Part shown: positions 41,322 to 49,976 of the stretch, in pieces | Position numbering within the stretch: position 1 is the stretch's first letter | Layout: each line of letters begins with the position of its first letter | Source of the DNA: Sphingomonas sp. 1F27F7B | GTDB taxonomy: Bacteria; Pseudomonadota; Alphaproteobacteria; Sphingomonadales; Sphingomonadaceae | Assembly: GCF_005503355.1 (NCBI RefSeq) | Contig: NZ_SCMK01000014.1 | Location: 62,001-126,000 of the forward strand | Reading direction: 5' to 3' | Length of the DNA stretch: 64,000 nt | The notes under the pieces: generated by a model | Seen by the model: only the letters and a program-made list of their open reading frames with translations | What the model was told of the DNA's origin: nothing | Database searches by the model: none | Translations under genes and position numbers: made by a program

Positions 41322-41591
41322 ATGGATCAGTCGATCCTGCTCGACGAGACGGGGAGGATGCTGGCCGTGGCCGGCCTGATCTGCGTGGTGCTGCTCGTGC
41401 CGATGATGATCGTCGGGCTGATAATCAGCATCATCCAGGCGGCGACGTCGATTAGCGAACAGACGCTGAGCTTCGTGCCTAAGCTGATCGCGCTAGGCGT
41501 ATGTTTGGTGATTTTCGGGAGCGCAGCGACCGAGCTCCTGACCAAGTTCACGGCCGAGCTGTTCGCTGTGATCGCGAGCATGGGCCGTTGA
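41322..41591 (+). CDS. fliQ: orphan FliQ-like protein
   Basis: An 89-residue protein with two TM helices (VAGLICVVLLVPMMIVGLIISII and KLIALGVCLVIFGSAATELL). The region QAATSISEQTLSFVPKLIA is the FliQ signature around the inter-helix turn, and the length is exactly that of FliQ. FliQ is a core subunit of the flagellar type III export gate, normally found with fliP and fliR. Neither is present here: neighbours are copD upstream and a convergent Cys-rich copper protein. Either it is a displaced flagellar gene or a FliQ-derived membrane protein reused here. Start ATG 41,322; no clear Shine-Dalgarno. Confidence 0.85.
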   Translation: MDQSILLDETGRMLAVAGLICVVLLVPMMIVGLIISIIQAATSISEQTLSFVPKLIALGVCLVIFGSAATELLTKFTAELFAVIASMGR

Positions 41592-41636
41592 TATGCAGAT
41601 AGCTGCGCGGGCGGGCGACCGCCCGCGCAAGCCCCG

Positions 41637-41969
41637 CTATGCCGCCATCCGATCGCAGGAATCGGCGCACTTCCGGCACGCTGCCACGCAATCCTCCATG
41701 CCGCCCAGGGCCTCGCAGCTCGCTGCGCAAGCCCGGCAGATCTCGGCACACTCGCGGCAGATATGCTGATGGTGGGCGGACTTGCGCGCCATGAAGTCGA
41801 TCGCAACCGCGCAAATTTGCGCGCAGTCGGCCATGATCTTCATATGCTCGGGCGCGGCGTGCTGGCCGCCCATTTCGAGGCAATGGTTCATCGCCATGTG
41901 AAGACAGGTCACATGGCATTCGTGGCAGGCGTCCATGCACGCCTTCATGCCGGGGTCGATCTGGTGCAT
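41637..41969 (-). CDS. four-helix-bundle copper storage protein, DUF326/Csp-like
   Basis: A 110-residue protein with 16 cysteines, in the pattern ACMDACHECHVTCLHMAMNHC, DCAQICAVAIDFM, HICRECAEICRACAASC and EDCVAACRKCADSCDR. Cysteines line the inside of a four-helix bundle as in Csp proteins, which store many Cu(I) ions. There is no signal peptide, so it acts in the cytoplasm (Csp3-like). Start ATG 41,969 has GGAGA upstream. An ECF-type promoter lies at 42,005-42,031. It is convergent with the fliQ-like gene. Confidence 0.9.
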   Translation of the reverse strand: MHQIDPGMKACMDACHECHVTCLHMAMNHCLEMGGQHAAPEHMKIMADCAQICAVAIDFMARKSAHHQHICRECAEICRACAASCEALGGMEDCVAACRKCADSCDRMAA

Positions 41970-42004
41970 CGCATTATCTCCGTATGAGCCCCCGCCTGTT
42001 CCTA

Positions 42005-42031
42005 GATACGCGCGCCGCGCGATCACCCCTT
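42005..42031 (-). promoter_or_regulatory. ECF-sigma promoter of Csp-like gene
   Basis: On the minus strand, AAGGGGTGA (42,031-42,023), 11 nt, GCGTATC (42,011-42,005), 36 bp upstream of the start. Fits the shared motif with A for G at the first position. Confidence 0.75.
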
Positions 42032-42058
42032 GCCGCGATCTCCGTCGTTCGCGGCAAG

Positions 42059-42943
42059 TTACATGGCCCACCGACCGAACAGCGTCGCAACGATGATGCC
42101 CGCGCCAAGCATGATGAGCGTCAACACTGTCATCGCGGCGATCTGAGGTCCGGTCACGCGCGCGCCGGCCGCCATGCCGCTCATCCCTGCCATTGCGTCG
42201 TGTCCCATGTCCGGCATCGGCGTGGCCGATTGCCGGTCCGCGCCGACTTCGTGTCCGCCATGCCCCAGCGCGCGCACCGTGCCCATGCCGTGCTTCAAGC
42301 GCACGCCAACCAGCCAAAGGTTGATCGGATAGGCGACTGCGAACCCGACGAGTGTCGCCAGCGACATGACGCCCCAAAAGCGGAGCGAGCTGGCGTGCAT
42401 CGCGGCCATGTCGCGGCTCATCAACACCACCATCGTCGGGATCATGCCGGCCATGACGGCATTCATCGACAGCCATTCGGGGATGAACGACATGCGAAGC
42501 GCCCCCCAATAGGAACCGCCCGCCATGTCGCGCATGAAAAGCGCCTGGAAAATCAGCAGTCCGAACGCGAAGCCGAACACATATTCCGCGATCACGTCCT
42601 GCCACATCGGCAGGCCGAGCGCCGTGGTGATCGCGGCTGCGGCGATGACGCCGGTTGCATCGCCCGCCATGCAATGGATGGCCGAGCCGAACGCCTGCTT
42701 CCAGAGCGGTCGAACGAAATCCTCGTGCCGCTCGTTCGCCGGCTCCTGGCAGGACAGGACATAGGCCGCGGCCATGATCGGGCCACCATAGAGCGTGACC
42801 AACAGCCACCCCCATTTCATCACGCGCAGCTCGGGGTTGCGGGTGAAGGCATCCCACGCGACGTAAGCGACCGAAAGGGCGGTCAGCACGAACCACCCGA
42901 TCAGCACGGCGTCGAGCCAGGGGGCCGGGGATGGCATCGTCAC
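42059..42943 (-). CDS. DUF4396 domain membrane protein
   Basis: A 294-residue protein with about seven TM helices. Key segments: IGWFVLTALSVAYVAWDAFTRNPELRVMKWGWLLVTLYGGPIMAAAYVLSC, FGSAIHCMAGDATGVIAAAAI, EYVFGFAFGLLIFQALFMRDMAGGSYWGALRMSFIPEWLSMNAVMAGMIPTMVVLM and AYPINLWLVGVRLKHGMGT. The His/Met pattern (HCMAGD, MRDM, KHGMGT) is typical of DUF4396 proteins found in copper loci. A His/Met-rich cytoplasmic or periplasmic stretch (TPMPDMGHDAMAGMSGMAAG) precedes the last helix. Copper transport is likely but not proven. Preceded by an ECF-type promoter. Confidence 0.85.
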   Translation of the reverse strand: MTMPSPAPWLDAVLIGWFVLTALSVAYVAWDAFTRNPELRVMKWGWLLVTLYGGPIMAAAYVLSCQEPANERHEDFVRPLWKQAFGSAIHCMAGDATGVIAAAAITTALGLPMWQDVIAEYVFGFAFGLLIFQALFMRDMAGGSYWGALRMSFIPEWLSMNAVMAGMIPTMVVLMSRDMAAMHASSLRFWGVMSLATLVGFAVAYPINLWLVGVRLKHGMGTVRALGHGGHEVGADRQSATPMPDMGHDAMAGMSGMAAGARVTGPQIAAMTVLTLIMLGAGIIVATLFGRWAM

Positions 42944-42968
42944 GGCAGCACTCCTCTACATGCTAGAG

Positions 42969-42995
42969 GATACGCGGCTCTCCGGATCATCCCTT
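42969..42995 (-). promoter_or_regulatory. ECF-sigma promoter of DUF4396 gene
   Basis: On the minus strand, AAGGGATGA (42,995-42,987), 11 nt, GCGTATC (42,975-42,969), 26 bp upstream of the start. Sixth member of the shared promoter set. Confidence 0.75.
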
Positions 42996-43007
42996 GCGCG
43001 GAGCGGG

Positions 43008-44321
43008 CTAGGCGAGCTTGCTGGAAACGGCCTTGATCGCTTTCAGTCCCGATCCGAACCGCGCGATGGCCTCCCGGTTCTTCTCCAGCTCGCCATAGGG
43101 CAGGTAGGATATGTCGAGGTCGGCTACGCGGCTGAACGCGGGCCGCTGCAACTGCGCGCGAACGTCCGTCTCGCGCGCGTCGGGCGCGACAAGGAACAGC
43201 CCCGCGGTCGCGTGAAGGTCGCCACCGCTCAAGGCCAGGTCGAGCATCCTGACGATGCCCGAATAGATCGAGGTCGAATGCTCCACCTCGAACGCCGCGG
43301 CGACATGATCGCCGGCCTTCTCAAGCCACAGCACGTCGATCAGCCGGATCGAGTCAGCGCCCTTCGACGTCGCGATCGTGTCGGGCAGGCGCTCAAGGCA
43401 TCCTGCGCCCAAGGGTGATCCGTCGAAGGCGCGGCTGCGGTCGTTCGCGGCGATCCATACGTCATAGCCGAGCGCCAACCCTAGATCGCGAAGCCATGCC
43501 TGGATTTCGGTATGGGTGCGCTCGTTCTCGCCCTCGCGCTGAGCGGCCTTGCTGAGCGTGCGCGCTTCCTCGCGCGCCGCCTCAAGCCGCTGCCCCCAGC
43601 TCGCCAGCGTCGCGCCGCTCACGTCGAGGGGCGGAGCCGGATAGCGATCGGAGCCGATGTCGAACAACAGACCGCCGATCGCGCCTAAATCATTCGATAG
43701 CAGCTCGCGGAAGCGGTCGTTGAGATCGAGGATGCCGGTCCGCATCGCCAGAAAATGCTCCCAGCTCCCGAGCTTCACATTCGCCCCCGTCAGCGCGTTG
43801 TAGCCCTTAACGATTGCGGTGTTGAAGGGCGGCACCAGCGTCGGGTGAAGGAAGTAGAGGAGGTTGGCGACCGCCGGACCCAGCCCCTTGATCTTCAAAC
43901 GGTCGATCGCGTGGATATGGCTGATGATCTCCTCGGCCGTGTCGCAACAGGAACAGGCGTCGAGCAAGCGGCCGAACGCGCGCTGATTGTCGGGGCTCTC
44001 GTAAATGTCGGGGATGCGGAGCTTCGGCTTCCAGAGGAACGCATGGTCCGCGCCCTTGAAGATTTGCCGCTGCTCGGCGACGGAATGGACGACGGTTTCG
44101 AGCGACGATCCGCGGTAGGCGACGCCGAACGTGCCGCGCTCGATCTCGCCGACAACCTGGGTGATGCCGCGCCGGATTGATCGGAAGTTCTTCAACCGCT
44201 CGTCCCAAAGAAACCAGCTCCGATAGGTCGCGCCCTGATCGTCACGCCAGCGGGCAATTAAGCGGCGCACCAGGCCGTCATGGTCGGTGCCAGTAGAAAG
44301 ACTGTCGATCTGCGCTGCCAT
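43008..44321 (-). CDS. restriction-endonuclease-like protein with HhH-like domain
   Basis: A 437-residue protein of no named family that I can assign securely. The middle has a helix-hairpin-helix-like segment (IHAIDRLKIKGLGPAVANLLYFLHPTLVPPFNTAIVKGYNALTG) similar to DNA-glycosylase or DNA-binding HhH folds. The C-terminal third has DSIRLIDVLWLEKAGDHVAAAFEVEHSTSIYSGIVRMLDLAL, which fits a PD-(D/E)XK nuclease core in the D...ExE form. Proteins with FEVEHST are often annotated as type II restriction enzymes. No methylase is nearby, so it could be an orphan defence nuclease or act on modified DNA. Start ATG 44,321 chosen; the frame is open to 44,459. It interrupts the copper genes. Confidence 0.65.
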   Translation of the reverse strand: MAAQIDSLSTGTDHDGLVRRLIARWRDDQGATYRSWFLWDERLKNFRSIRRGITQVVGEIERGTFGVAYRGSSLETVVHSVAEQRQIFKGADHAFLWKPKLRIPDIYESPDNQRAFGRLLDACSCCDTAEEIISHIHAIDRLKIKGLGPAVANLLYFLHPTLVPPFNTAIVKGYNALTGANVKLGSWEHFLAMRTGILDLNDRFRELLSNDLGAIGGLLFDIGSDRYPAPPLDVSGATLASWGQRLEAAREEARTLSKAAQREGENERTHTEIQAWLRDLGLALGYDVWIAANDRSRAFDGSPLGAGCLERLPDTIATSKGADSIRLIDVLWLEKAGDHVAAAFEVEHSTSIYSGIVRMLDLALSGGDLHATAGLFLVAPDARETDVRAQLQRPAFSRVADLDISYLPYGELEKNREAIARFGSGLKAIKAVSSKLA

Positions 44322-44535
44322 ATGTCCCCGATTGCCCCCGGCCCGCGTTTGGCGAGCTAGTAATAGACCTAAGCTGCGGCCCTTATGGCGTCGAGGGTGT
44401 AGAGCTGGCCCCCGCAATATGAGGGCAACGCCGCTCCCGCGCGTAGATTCAACATACACGCCAGCGGTGCCGACAGGGCCTTGACCCTAACACGGTGTCA
44501 TACCCTACATGCTCTCGGGTCGAAGGAGTCTTGCC
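44322..44535. other. divergent intergenic region before copper ATPase
   Basis: These 214 bp separate the minus-strand nuclease-like gene and the plus-strand copper ATPase. The right end carries the ATPase promoter and ribosome site (AAGGAG at 44,523). No other gene is supported. Confidence 0.5.
44481..44510 (+). promoter_or_regulatory. candidate CueR promoter of copper ATPase
   Basis: TTGACC (44,481-44,486), an 18-bp spacer with the imperfect dyad TAACAC-G-GTGTCA (44,488-44,500), and CTACAT (44,505-44,510). The long spacer suggests activation by the CueR protein encoded at the end of the same operon. Confidence 0.5.
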
Positions 44536-47010
44536 ATGAACGACCCTCATTCCCATTCCCAAGCCGGGGGTTGCGGCTGTTCGAAGCCTGCGCCTGAATC
44601 GGTCTCCACGCCCTCATCCTGTTGCGGGGGCGGCTCGGCCGCTCCCGCAAAGATCGAGCACGAACATCATCACACCGAAGCGGGCGGCTGCTGCTCGGGC
44701 AGTAAGGACAACGATGCCGCAGCAGCAGTGATCGACGCGGTGTGCGGCATGACGGTCGATCCCGCAAAAACGACACACCATGCCGAGCACGCTGGTCATG
44801 CCTATCATTTCTGTAGCGCAGGATGCCGGAGCAAGTTTGTCGCCAATCCTGACGCCTATCTGAGCGATAAGCCGAAACCGGAGCCGATGGCGACGCCGGG
44901 GGCGATGTGGACGTGCCCGATGCACCCGCAAATTCGCCAGGAAGGGCCGGGAACTTGCCCAATCTGCGGCATGGCGCTCGAACCCGAAGAACCGTCGCTC
45001 GACGATACTCCCAACCCTGAGCTGGTCGACTTCACGCGCCGACTGTGGGTGGCGGGCGCGCTCACGATCCCGCTGCTCGTCGTCTCGATGTTCGCGGAAA
45101 TGTTAGGCCTGCATGTGGTTAGCCCTGCGGCCTCGCCTTGGGTCCAGCTCGCACTCACCGCGCCGATCGTGCTGTGGGCGGGCTGGCCGTTTTTCGAGCG
45201 GGGGTGGACATCGCTTCGTACCCGCCATCTCAATATGTTCACACTGATCGCGATCGGCGTAGGTGCCGCCTTCCTCTATAGCGTGGTCGCGACGCTCGCG
45301 CCGGGCATCTTCCCAGCGACCTTCCGCACGCATGGGAGCATGGTTCCCGTCTATTACGAGGCGGCCGGCGTCGTGGTGACACTGGTGCTGCTCGGGCAAG
45401 TGCTCGAACTGCGCGCTAGGGCGGCGACAGGGCGCGCGATCCGCGCTCTCATGGATCTCGCCCCCAAGACGGCGCGACGCTTGCAGCCTGACGGTTCTGA
45501 AGAAGAAGTCGGGCTTGCCGACGTGGCAACCGGTGACCGGCTGCGGGTCCGCCCCGGTGAAGCCATCCCGGTCGATGGCGTCGTGGTCGAGGGTCGTTCG
45601 TCGGTCGACGAAGCCATGCTCACCGGCGAACCCGCGCCGGTCCTCAAGGAAGTCGAGGCGATCGTTACCGGGGGCACCGTCAACGGGACGGGCAGCCTGG
45701 TGATGGAAGCCCGCGCGGTTGGTTCGGACACGATGCTCGCGCGTATCGTCCGCATGGTCGCGGAAGCGCAGCGAAGCCGCGCCCCGATACAGGCGGTCGC
45801 CGATCGGGTTTCAGGATGGTTCGTGCCGCTCGTCGTGCTGATCTCGATTGCGACCTTCATCACTTGGTCGCTGGTCGGCCCTGAGCCGCGCATGGGCCAT
45901 GCCCTGCTTAACGCCATCGCAGTGCTGGTGATCGCCTGCCCGTGCGCGCTCGGGCTCGCCACGCCCATGTCGATCATGGTCGGCACCGGACGCGGCGCTC
46001 AGGCCGGCGTGCTGGTGAAGAACGCGGAAGCCTTACAGGGGCTGGAAAAGGTCGATACCCTTGTCATCGACAAGACGGGTACGCTCACGGAAGGCAAGCC
46101 CAAGCTGATCGCGGTCGAGACGGTCAGCGCGGTCGGAGAGAACGACATGCTCGCGCTTGCCGCGGCCGTCGAAGGCCAATCCGAACATCCGCTCGCGCAC
46201 GCAATCGTCGTTGCCGCCAAAGAACGAGGATTGCAGCTCGGCACAGTCGCGGACTTTGCCTCGCAAACCGGGCTGGGTGTCAGCGCCACGGTGGGCGGCC
46301 GCTCGGTCGTGATTGGCAATGCGGTGCAAATGAGCCGGATCGGCGCTGATCTCAAGCCGGTCGACGCCGCGGCCGATCGTCACCGTGGCGAAGGCGCGGG
46401 CATCATCCTCGTCGCGATCGACGGGGCGCTCGCCGGTCTGCTCGCAGTCGCCGATCCGGTGCGCGCATCGGCGCGCGACGCTATTGCCGCGCTTCGCAAG
46501 GAGGGCCTGCGGGTCGTCATGCTCACCGGCGACAATCGTGGGACGGCCGATGCTGTCGCGCGCGCCGTGGGCGGTCTTGATGACGTGCGCGCCGATCTGC
46601 TGCCGGAAGACAAGGCGCGTATCATCGGCGAGCTGAAAGCGAGCGGCGCAAGGGTCGCAATGGCGGGCGATGGGATCAACGACGCCCCGGCGCTCGCCGC
46701 CGCGGATGTCGGCTTGGCGATGGGAACGGGAACAGACGTGGCGATCGAAAGCGCCGGCATGACGCTCACGCGCGGCGATCTCTCGGCGATCGTGCGCGCC
46801 CGCAAGCTCGCTCGCGCGACGATGCGAAATATCCGCCAAAACCTGTTCTTCTCGTTCTTGTTCAACGGAATCGGCGTGCCGGTTGCGGCCGGCGTGCTTT
46901 ACCCGGTTGCCGGTATCCTGCTGTCGCCGATGCTGGCCGGTGCAGCGATGGCGCTCTCGTCCTTCACCGTGGTCCTGAACGCACTGCGGCTCAACGCGGT
47001 AAAGCTGTGA
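44536..47010 (+). CDS. copper-exporting P1B-type ATPase with YHS and HMBD domains
   Basis: An 824-residue P-type ATPase. Its N-terminus is unusual: CxC/CC clusters ([22 protein letters not shown]), then a YHS domain ([42 protein letters not shown]) and a heavy-metal-binding domain ([26 protein letters not shown]), in place of the usual HMA domains. Core motifs are complete: [33 protein letters not shown] and [16 protein letters not shown]. It exports Cu(I) from the cytoplasm. Start ATG 44,536 has AAGGAG 7 nt upstream; the frame extends to 44,509. Co-transcribed with cueR. Confidence 0.94.
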   Translation: MNDPHSHSQAGGCGCSKPAPESVSTPSSCCGGGSAAPAKIEHEHHHTEAGGCCSGSKDNDAAAAVIDAVCGMTVDPAKTTHHAEHAGHAYHFCSAGCRSKFVANPDAYLSDKPKPEPMATPGAMWTCPMHPQIRQEGPGTCPICGMALEPEEPSLDDTPNPELVDFTRRLWVAGALTIPLLVVSMFAEMLGLHVVSPAASPWVQLALTAPIVLWAGWPFFERGWTSLRTRHLNMFTLIAIGVGAAFLYSVVATLAPGIFPATFRTHGSMVPVYYEAAGVVVTLVLLGQVLELRARAATGRAIRALMDLAPKTARRLQPDGSEEEVGLADVATGDRLRVRPGEAIPVDGVVVEGRSSVDEAMLTGEPAPVLKEVEAIVTGGTVNGTGSLVMEARAVGSDTMLARIVRMVAEAQRSRAPIQAVADRVSGWFVPLVVLISIATFITWSLVGPEPRMGHALLNAIAVLVIACPCALGLATPMSIMVGTGRGAQAGVLVKNAEALQGLEKVDTLVIDKTGTLTEGKPKLIAVETVSAVGENDMLALAAAVEGQSEHPLAHAIVVAAKERGLQLGTVADFASQTGLGVSATVGGRSVVIGNAVQMSRIGADLKPVDAAADRHRGEGAGIILVAIDGALAGLLAVADPVRASARDAIAALRKEGLRVVMLTGDNRGTADAVARAVGGLDDVRADLLPEDKARIIGELKASGARVAMAGDGINDAPALAAADVGLAMGTGTDVAIESAGMTLTRGDLSAIVRARKLARATMRNIRQNLFFSFLFNGIGVPVAAGVLYPVAGILLSPMLAGAAMALSSFTVVLNALRLNAVKL

Positions 47011-47390
47011 ACATCGGAGCGGCGTCGGACGCCAGCGGCGTCTCCCAACGCATGATCCGCCACTATGAAAAGATTGGTTTGGTGCCCGCGCCGCCACGGC
47101 GCGGGAACTACCGGGACTACGCCGACGCTGACGTTCATCGGCTGCGATTTATCGCCAACGCGCGCGACCTGGGGTTCCCGATCGAGGAAATCCGCACGCT
47201 GCTGGGGCTGTGGTCGGATCGCGATCGGTCGAGCGCGGAAGTGAAGACGCTGGCGGAAGCCCGCGCTGCCGAACTGGGCCGCAAGGTCCGCGTCTTGGAC
47301 GCCATGCGCCGCTCGCTTACCGGGCTCGCCCAAGCCTGTCATGGCGATGATCGGCCTGATTGTCCGATCATCGAACGCTTGGCTGAATAA
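47007..47390 (+). CDS. cueR: Cu(I)-responsive MerR regulator CueR
   Basis: A 127-residue regulator starting at GTG 47,007, which overlaps the ATPase stop by 4 bp (GTGA). [71 protein letters not shown]. The C-terminal metal loop [16 protein letters not shown] has the two Cys of CueR (C112/C120 type) with no third Cys, which restricts it to monovalent Cu/Ag. It should activate the promoter at 44,481 and perhaps that at 32,677. Confidence 0.9.
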   Translation: MNIGAASDASGVSQRMIRHYEKIGLVPAPPRRGNYRDYADADVHRLRFIANARDLGFPIEEIRTLLGLWSDRDRSSAEVKTLAEARAAELGRKVRVLDAMRRSLTGLAQACHGDDRPDCPIIERLAE

Positions 47391-47442
47391 CTTGCGCGGC
47401 TAACTTTTACTCCACTTGAGCGTGATCGTGCGTCGCACCGTT

Positions 47443-48104
47443 TCACGCGTTTCGCGCTGCGGCTTTGCCGCACCCCTCGATCGCCGCGCGGTTGGCCGTC
47501 ACGATCCTGTCGGCCCCGACGATGGCGCGGAACGCGGTGGGACTGGCGCTCTGGATCATACGCTGCCCGGCTTCCCAGCGGGGCAAGTCGAGCGTCCGCG
47601 CCGCCATGCGCTCGGGCCATTGCCAGCTCGCCGGTGCGATCTCGCGCGCGACCAGGCCCGGCACGATCGCCCATGCGAGGATGCCGGCCGCCACCCCACC
47701 CAGGGCAAACCATAGCTGCCGATTCTTCTGGTCGGCGCGTGTCCATGCGGACCCGGCGATGGCGCGAAGATCGGCCATGATGCGGGCCTTGTCCTCGCCC
47801 GCCTTGGCGAGCGCCGCCTGATCCTCGCGCCGGGCGGCGCTGCCCGCCGCGGCGATGCGCTGCGCCATCTGCTCCGGCGTCATCGCCAGCGCCGGGGCCG
47901 CTTTCAGGAATTGGCCGATGCGCGCGACGTTCTCGCCTGCCGTGTTCACGTTCTGCTGGAGCACGCCAAGCGTCTCGGTATGGTCGGGTATGTCGATCGC
48001 CGCGCTCGGCCGCCAAGCCCTCCACGGCGCAGCGCCAGCTCGCCGCGCATGGCCTCGAACGCCTCGGCCGCGCCTGCTCCGCCCTGATCGTCCTCGTTCG
48101 TCAC
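47443..48104 (-). pseudogene. DUF6118 family protein, two frameshifts
   Basis: The reading starts at GTG 48,104 in one frame (TNEDDQGGAGAAEAFEAMRGELALRR), continues in a second frame near 48,025 (EGLAAER), then in a third frame (AAIDIPDHTETLGVLQQNVNTAGENVARIGQFLKAAPALAMTPEQMAQRIAAAG...). The third part holds the TM segment QLWFALGGVAAGILAWAIVPGLVARE and SWQWPERMAARTL to the end. Joined, these make one complete DUF6118 protein. Two single-point indels within about 50 bp explain it. DUF6118 proteins accompany mobile elements in sphingomonads. A truncated product could still start at the GTG at 47,964. Confidence 0.75.
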
Positions 48105-48176
48105 CTGTCGTGAGCCTGCAACCCGTGATATTCCTCCGAGTTAATCAAAGGAGACCCAACAATCACCGGACCGGTC

Positions 48177-49424
48177 ATGCCTAAGACACCACACACGAAA
48201 GGCCCGGACGAAACCCTTTCTCTCCTCGCCGATCCCTATCGGTTCATCTCCAGGCAGTGCCAGCGCCTAGGCGCAAACGCTTTTGAATCCCGTTTCCTGC
48301 TGAAAAAGACCAACTGCCTTAAGGGGGCCAAGGCCGCCGAAATCTTCTACGATACGACCCGCTTCGAGCGCGAAGGTGCCATGCCGGTCGCTATTCAGAA
48401 GACACTGCTGGGCCAAGGCGGCGTTCAGGGTCTGGACGGCGAGACCCATCGGCACCGCAAGCAGATGTTCATGGGCCTGATGACACCAGAGCGCGTGAGG
48501 GCGCTGGCGCAATTGTTCGAGGCCGAGTGGCGCAGGGCGGTGCCGGGCTGGACGCGCAAAGGAGAGATCGTCTTCTATGACGAGTTGCATGAGCCGCTGA
48601 CGCGAGCGGTATGCGCTTGGGCGGGAGTTCCTCTTCCGGACGATGAAGCCGGCAACCGCGCGGGCGAGCTGCGGGCGCTGTTCGACGCCGCCGGCTCGGC
48701 GAGCCCAAGGCATCTTTGGTCACGGCTGGCCCGTCGTCGCGTCGACGCATGGGCGAAGCGGATCATTGAAGGCATTCGGGCCGGGAGCATCGGCTCGGGC
48801 TCGGGGACCGCGGCTTACGCGATAGCCTGGCATCGCGACCGGCACGACGATCTTCTTTCGCCGCACGTCGCAGCGGTCGAACTGGTAAATGTCCTTCGCC
48901 CGACCGTCGCGATCGCAGTGTACATCACCTTCGTCGCCCACGCGCTGCAAACCTGTTCAGGGATCAGGGCGGCCTTGGTTCAGCAGCCGGACTATGCCGA
49001 GCTCTTCGTCCAAGAGGTCCGCCGATTCTATCCCTTCTTTCCCGCTGTGGTGGCGCGCGCGAGCCAAGATTTCGAGTGGGAGGGGATGGCCTTTCCGGAA
49101 GGGCGTCAAGTGGTGCTAGACCTTTATGGGAGCAATCACGACGCAGCGACCTGGGCCGACCCCCAGGAGTTTCGCCCTGAGCGTTTCAGGGCTTGGGACG
49201 AAGACTCCTTCAACTTCATTCCGCAGGGCGGCGGCGATCACTATCTCGGCCATCGCTGTCCCGGCGAATGGATCGTCCTCGCGATCATGAAGGTGGCGGC
49301 ACACCTCCTCGTCAACGCGATGCGCTATGACGTACCGGACCAAGACCTGAGCATCGATTTCGCCAGGCTGCCAGCGCTTCCGAAAAGCGGCTTCGTGATG
49401 CGCAACGTCCACATAGGTGGCTAG
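48177..49424 (+). CDS. CYP152 fatty-acid peroxygenase (P450-SPalpha-like)
   Basis: A 415-residue P450. The haem loop is FIPQGGGDHYLGHRCPGEW with Cys361 as thiolate ligand. The I-helix has VNVLRPTVAIAVY with Arg241-Pro242 in place of the usual acid-alcohol pair; this Arg binds the fatty-acid carboxylate so that H2O2 is used directly. Length, Arg241 and Cys361 all match CYP152B1 (P450-SPalpha) of Sphingomonas. It hydroxylates long-chain fatty acids at the alpha carbon with no reductase partner, consistent with the absence of ferredoxin genes nearby. It lies alone between the DUF6118 relic and a mer-like fragment. Start ATG 48,177. Confidence 0.93.
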   Translation: MPKTPHTKGPDETLSLLADPYRFISRQCQRLGANAFESRFLLKKTNCLKGAKAAEIFYDTTRFEREGAMPVAIQKTLLGQGGVQGLDGETHRHRKQMFMGLMTPERVRALAQLFEAEWRRAVPGWTRKGEIVFYDELHEPLTRAVCAWAGVPLPDDEAGNRAGELRALFDAAGSASPRHLWSRLARRRVDAWAKRIIEGIRAGSIGSGSGTAAYAIAWHRDRHDDLLSPHVAAVELVNVLRPTVAIAVYITFVAHALQTCSGIRAALVQQPDYAELFVQEVRRFYPFFPAVVARASQDFEWEGMAFPEGRQVVLDLYGSNHDAATWADPQEFRPERFRAWDEDSFNFIPQGGGDHYLGHRCPGEWIVLAIMKVAAHLLVNAMRYDVPDQDLSIDFARLPALPKSGFVMRNVHIGG

Positions 49425-49497
49425 GGCCGCGTGCCGTGGTGATGGTGATCGGCTCCGTTATCGACCGTTTGCGCGAGTACGGGGTGCGATGCGACAT

Positions 49498-49914
49498 CTA
49501 CGCAGTCGAATGTTGGTTCAGCAAGTCGATCACGGCGCACCTCGCCGCCCCGTCGCCTTCGCAACGGTCGATGGTCGCAGCCAGCAGGCTTTCTAGTTGC
49601 GCCAGATCCTCCATCTTAGCGCGCACACGCTCTAGATGGTGAGCCGCGATCTCGCGGACCTCACTGCATGACGCCTGCGCAGAACCGCCAAGAGACAGGA
49701 TCGCGCGCACCTCGGCCGGGGAGAAGCCGAGTTCGCGCGCGCGACGGACGAACCCAAGTGCGCGGACGTGACCGGTCCCATATACCCGCCGCCCGCCGCT
49801 TGTGCGGGGTGGCGTTGCGAGAACACCAACGCGCTCGAAGTACCGGATCGTCTCGATATTCACGCCAGTCCGGCGAGACAGCTCGCCGATCGTGATGCTT
49901 TCCTCAACGCGCAT
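49498..49914 (-). CDS. merR: MerR regulator with complete Hg-type cysteine set
   Basis: A 138-residue regulator. HTH: ITIGELSRRTGVNIETIRYFERVGVLATPPRTSGGRRVYGTGHVRALGFVRRARELGFSPAEVRAIL. The three mercury-ligand cysteines are in ASCSEVREIAAHHL and DRCEGDGAARCAVIDLL. It faces a merT-like gene across a perfect 7-3-7 dyad. It should repress, and with Hg(II) activate, that unit. Start ATG 49,914; the frame extends further upstream without homology. Confidence 0.87.
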   Translation of the reverse strand: MRVEESITIGELSRRTGVNIETIRYFERVGVLATPPRTSGGRRVYGTGHVRALGFVRRARELGFSPAEVRAILSLGGSAQASCSEVREIAAHHLERVRAKMEDLAQLESLLAATIDRCEGDGAARCAVIDLLNQHSTA

Positions 49915-49921
49915 ATATTGC

Positions 49922-49952
49922 TTGCTCCTGTAGTCACTACAGGATGCATAAC
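49922..49952 (+). promoter_or_regulatory. MerR operator/promoter of merT-like unit
   Basis: TTGCTC (49,922-49,927), 19-bp spacer, CATAAC (49,947-49,952). Overlapping the -35 and spacer is CCTGTAG-TCA-CTACAGG (49,927-49,943), a perfect dyad. Spacer length and dyad position are those of MerR-activated promoters. Confidence 0.8.
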
Positions 49953-49976
49953 GGGCTAACCCGCTAGAGGCGATAG

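Noticed and set aside
44536..47010. Cadmium/zinc rather than copper specificity of the P-type ATPase
   Set aside because: The CPC motif, YHS and HMBD domains and the coupled CueR with two-Cys loop favour Cu(I).
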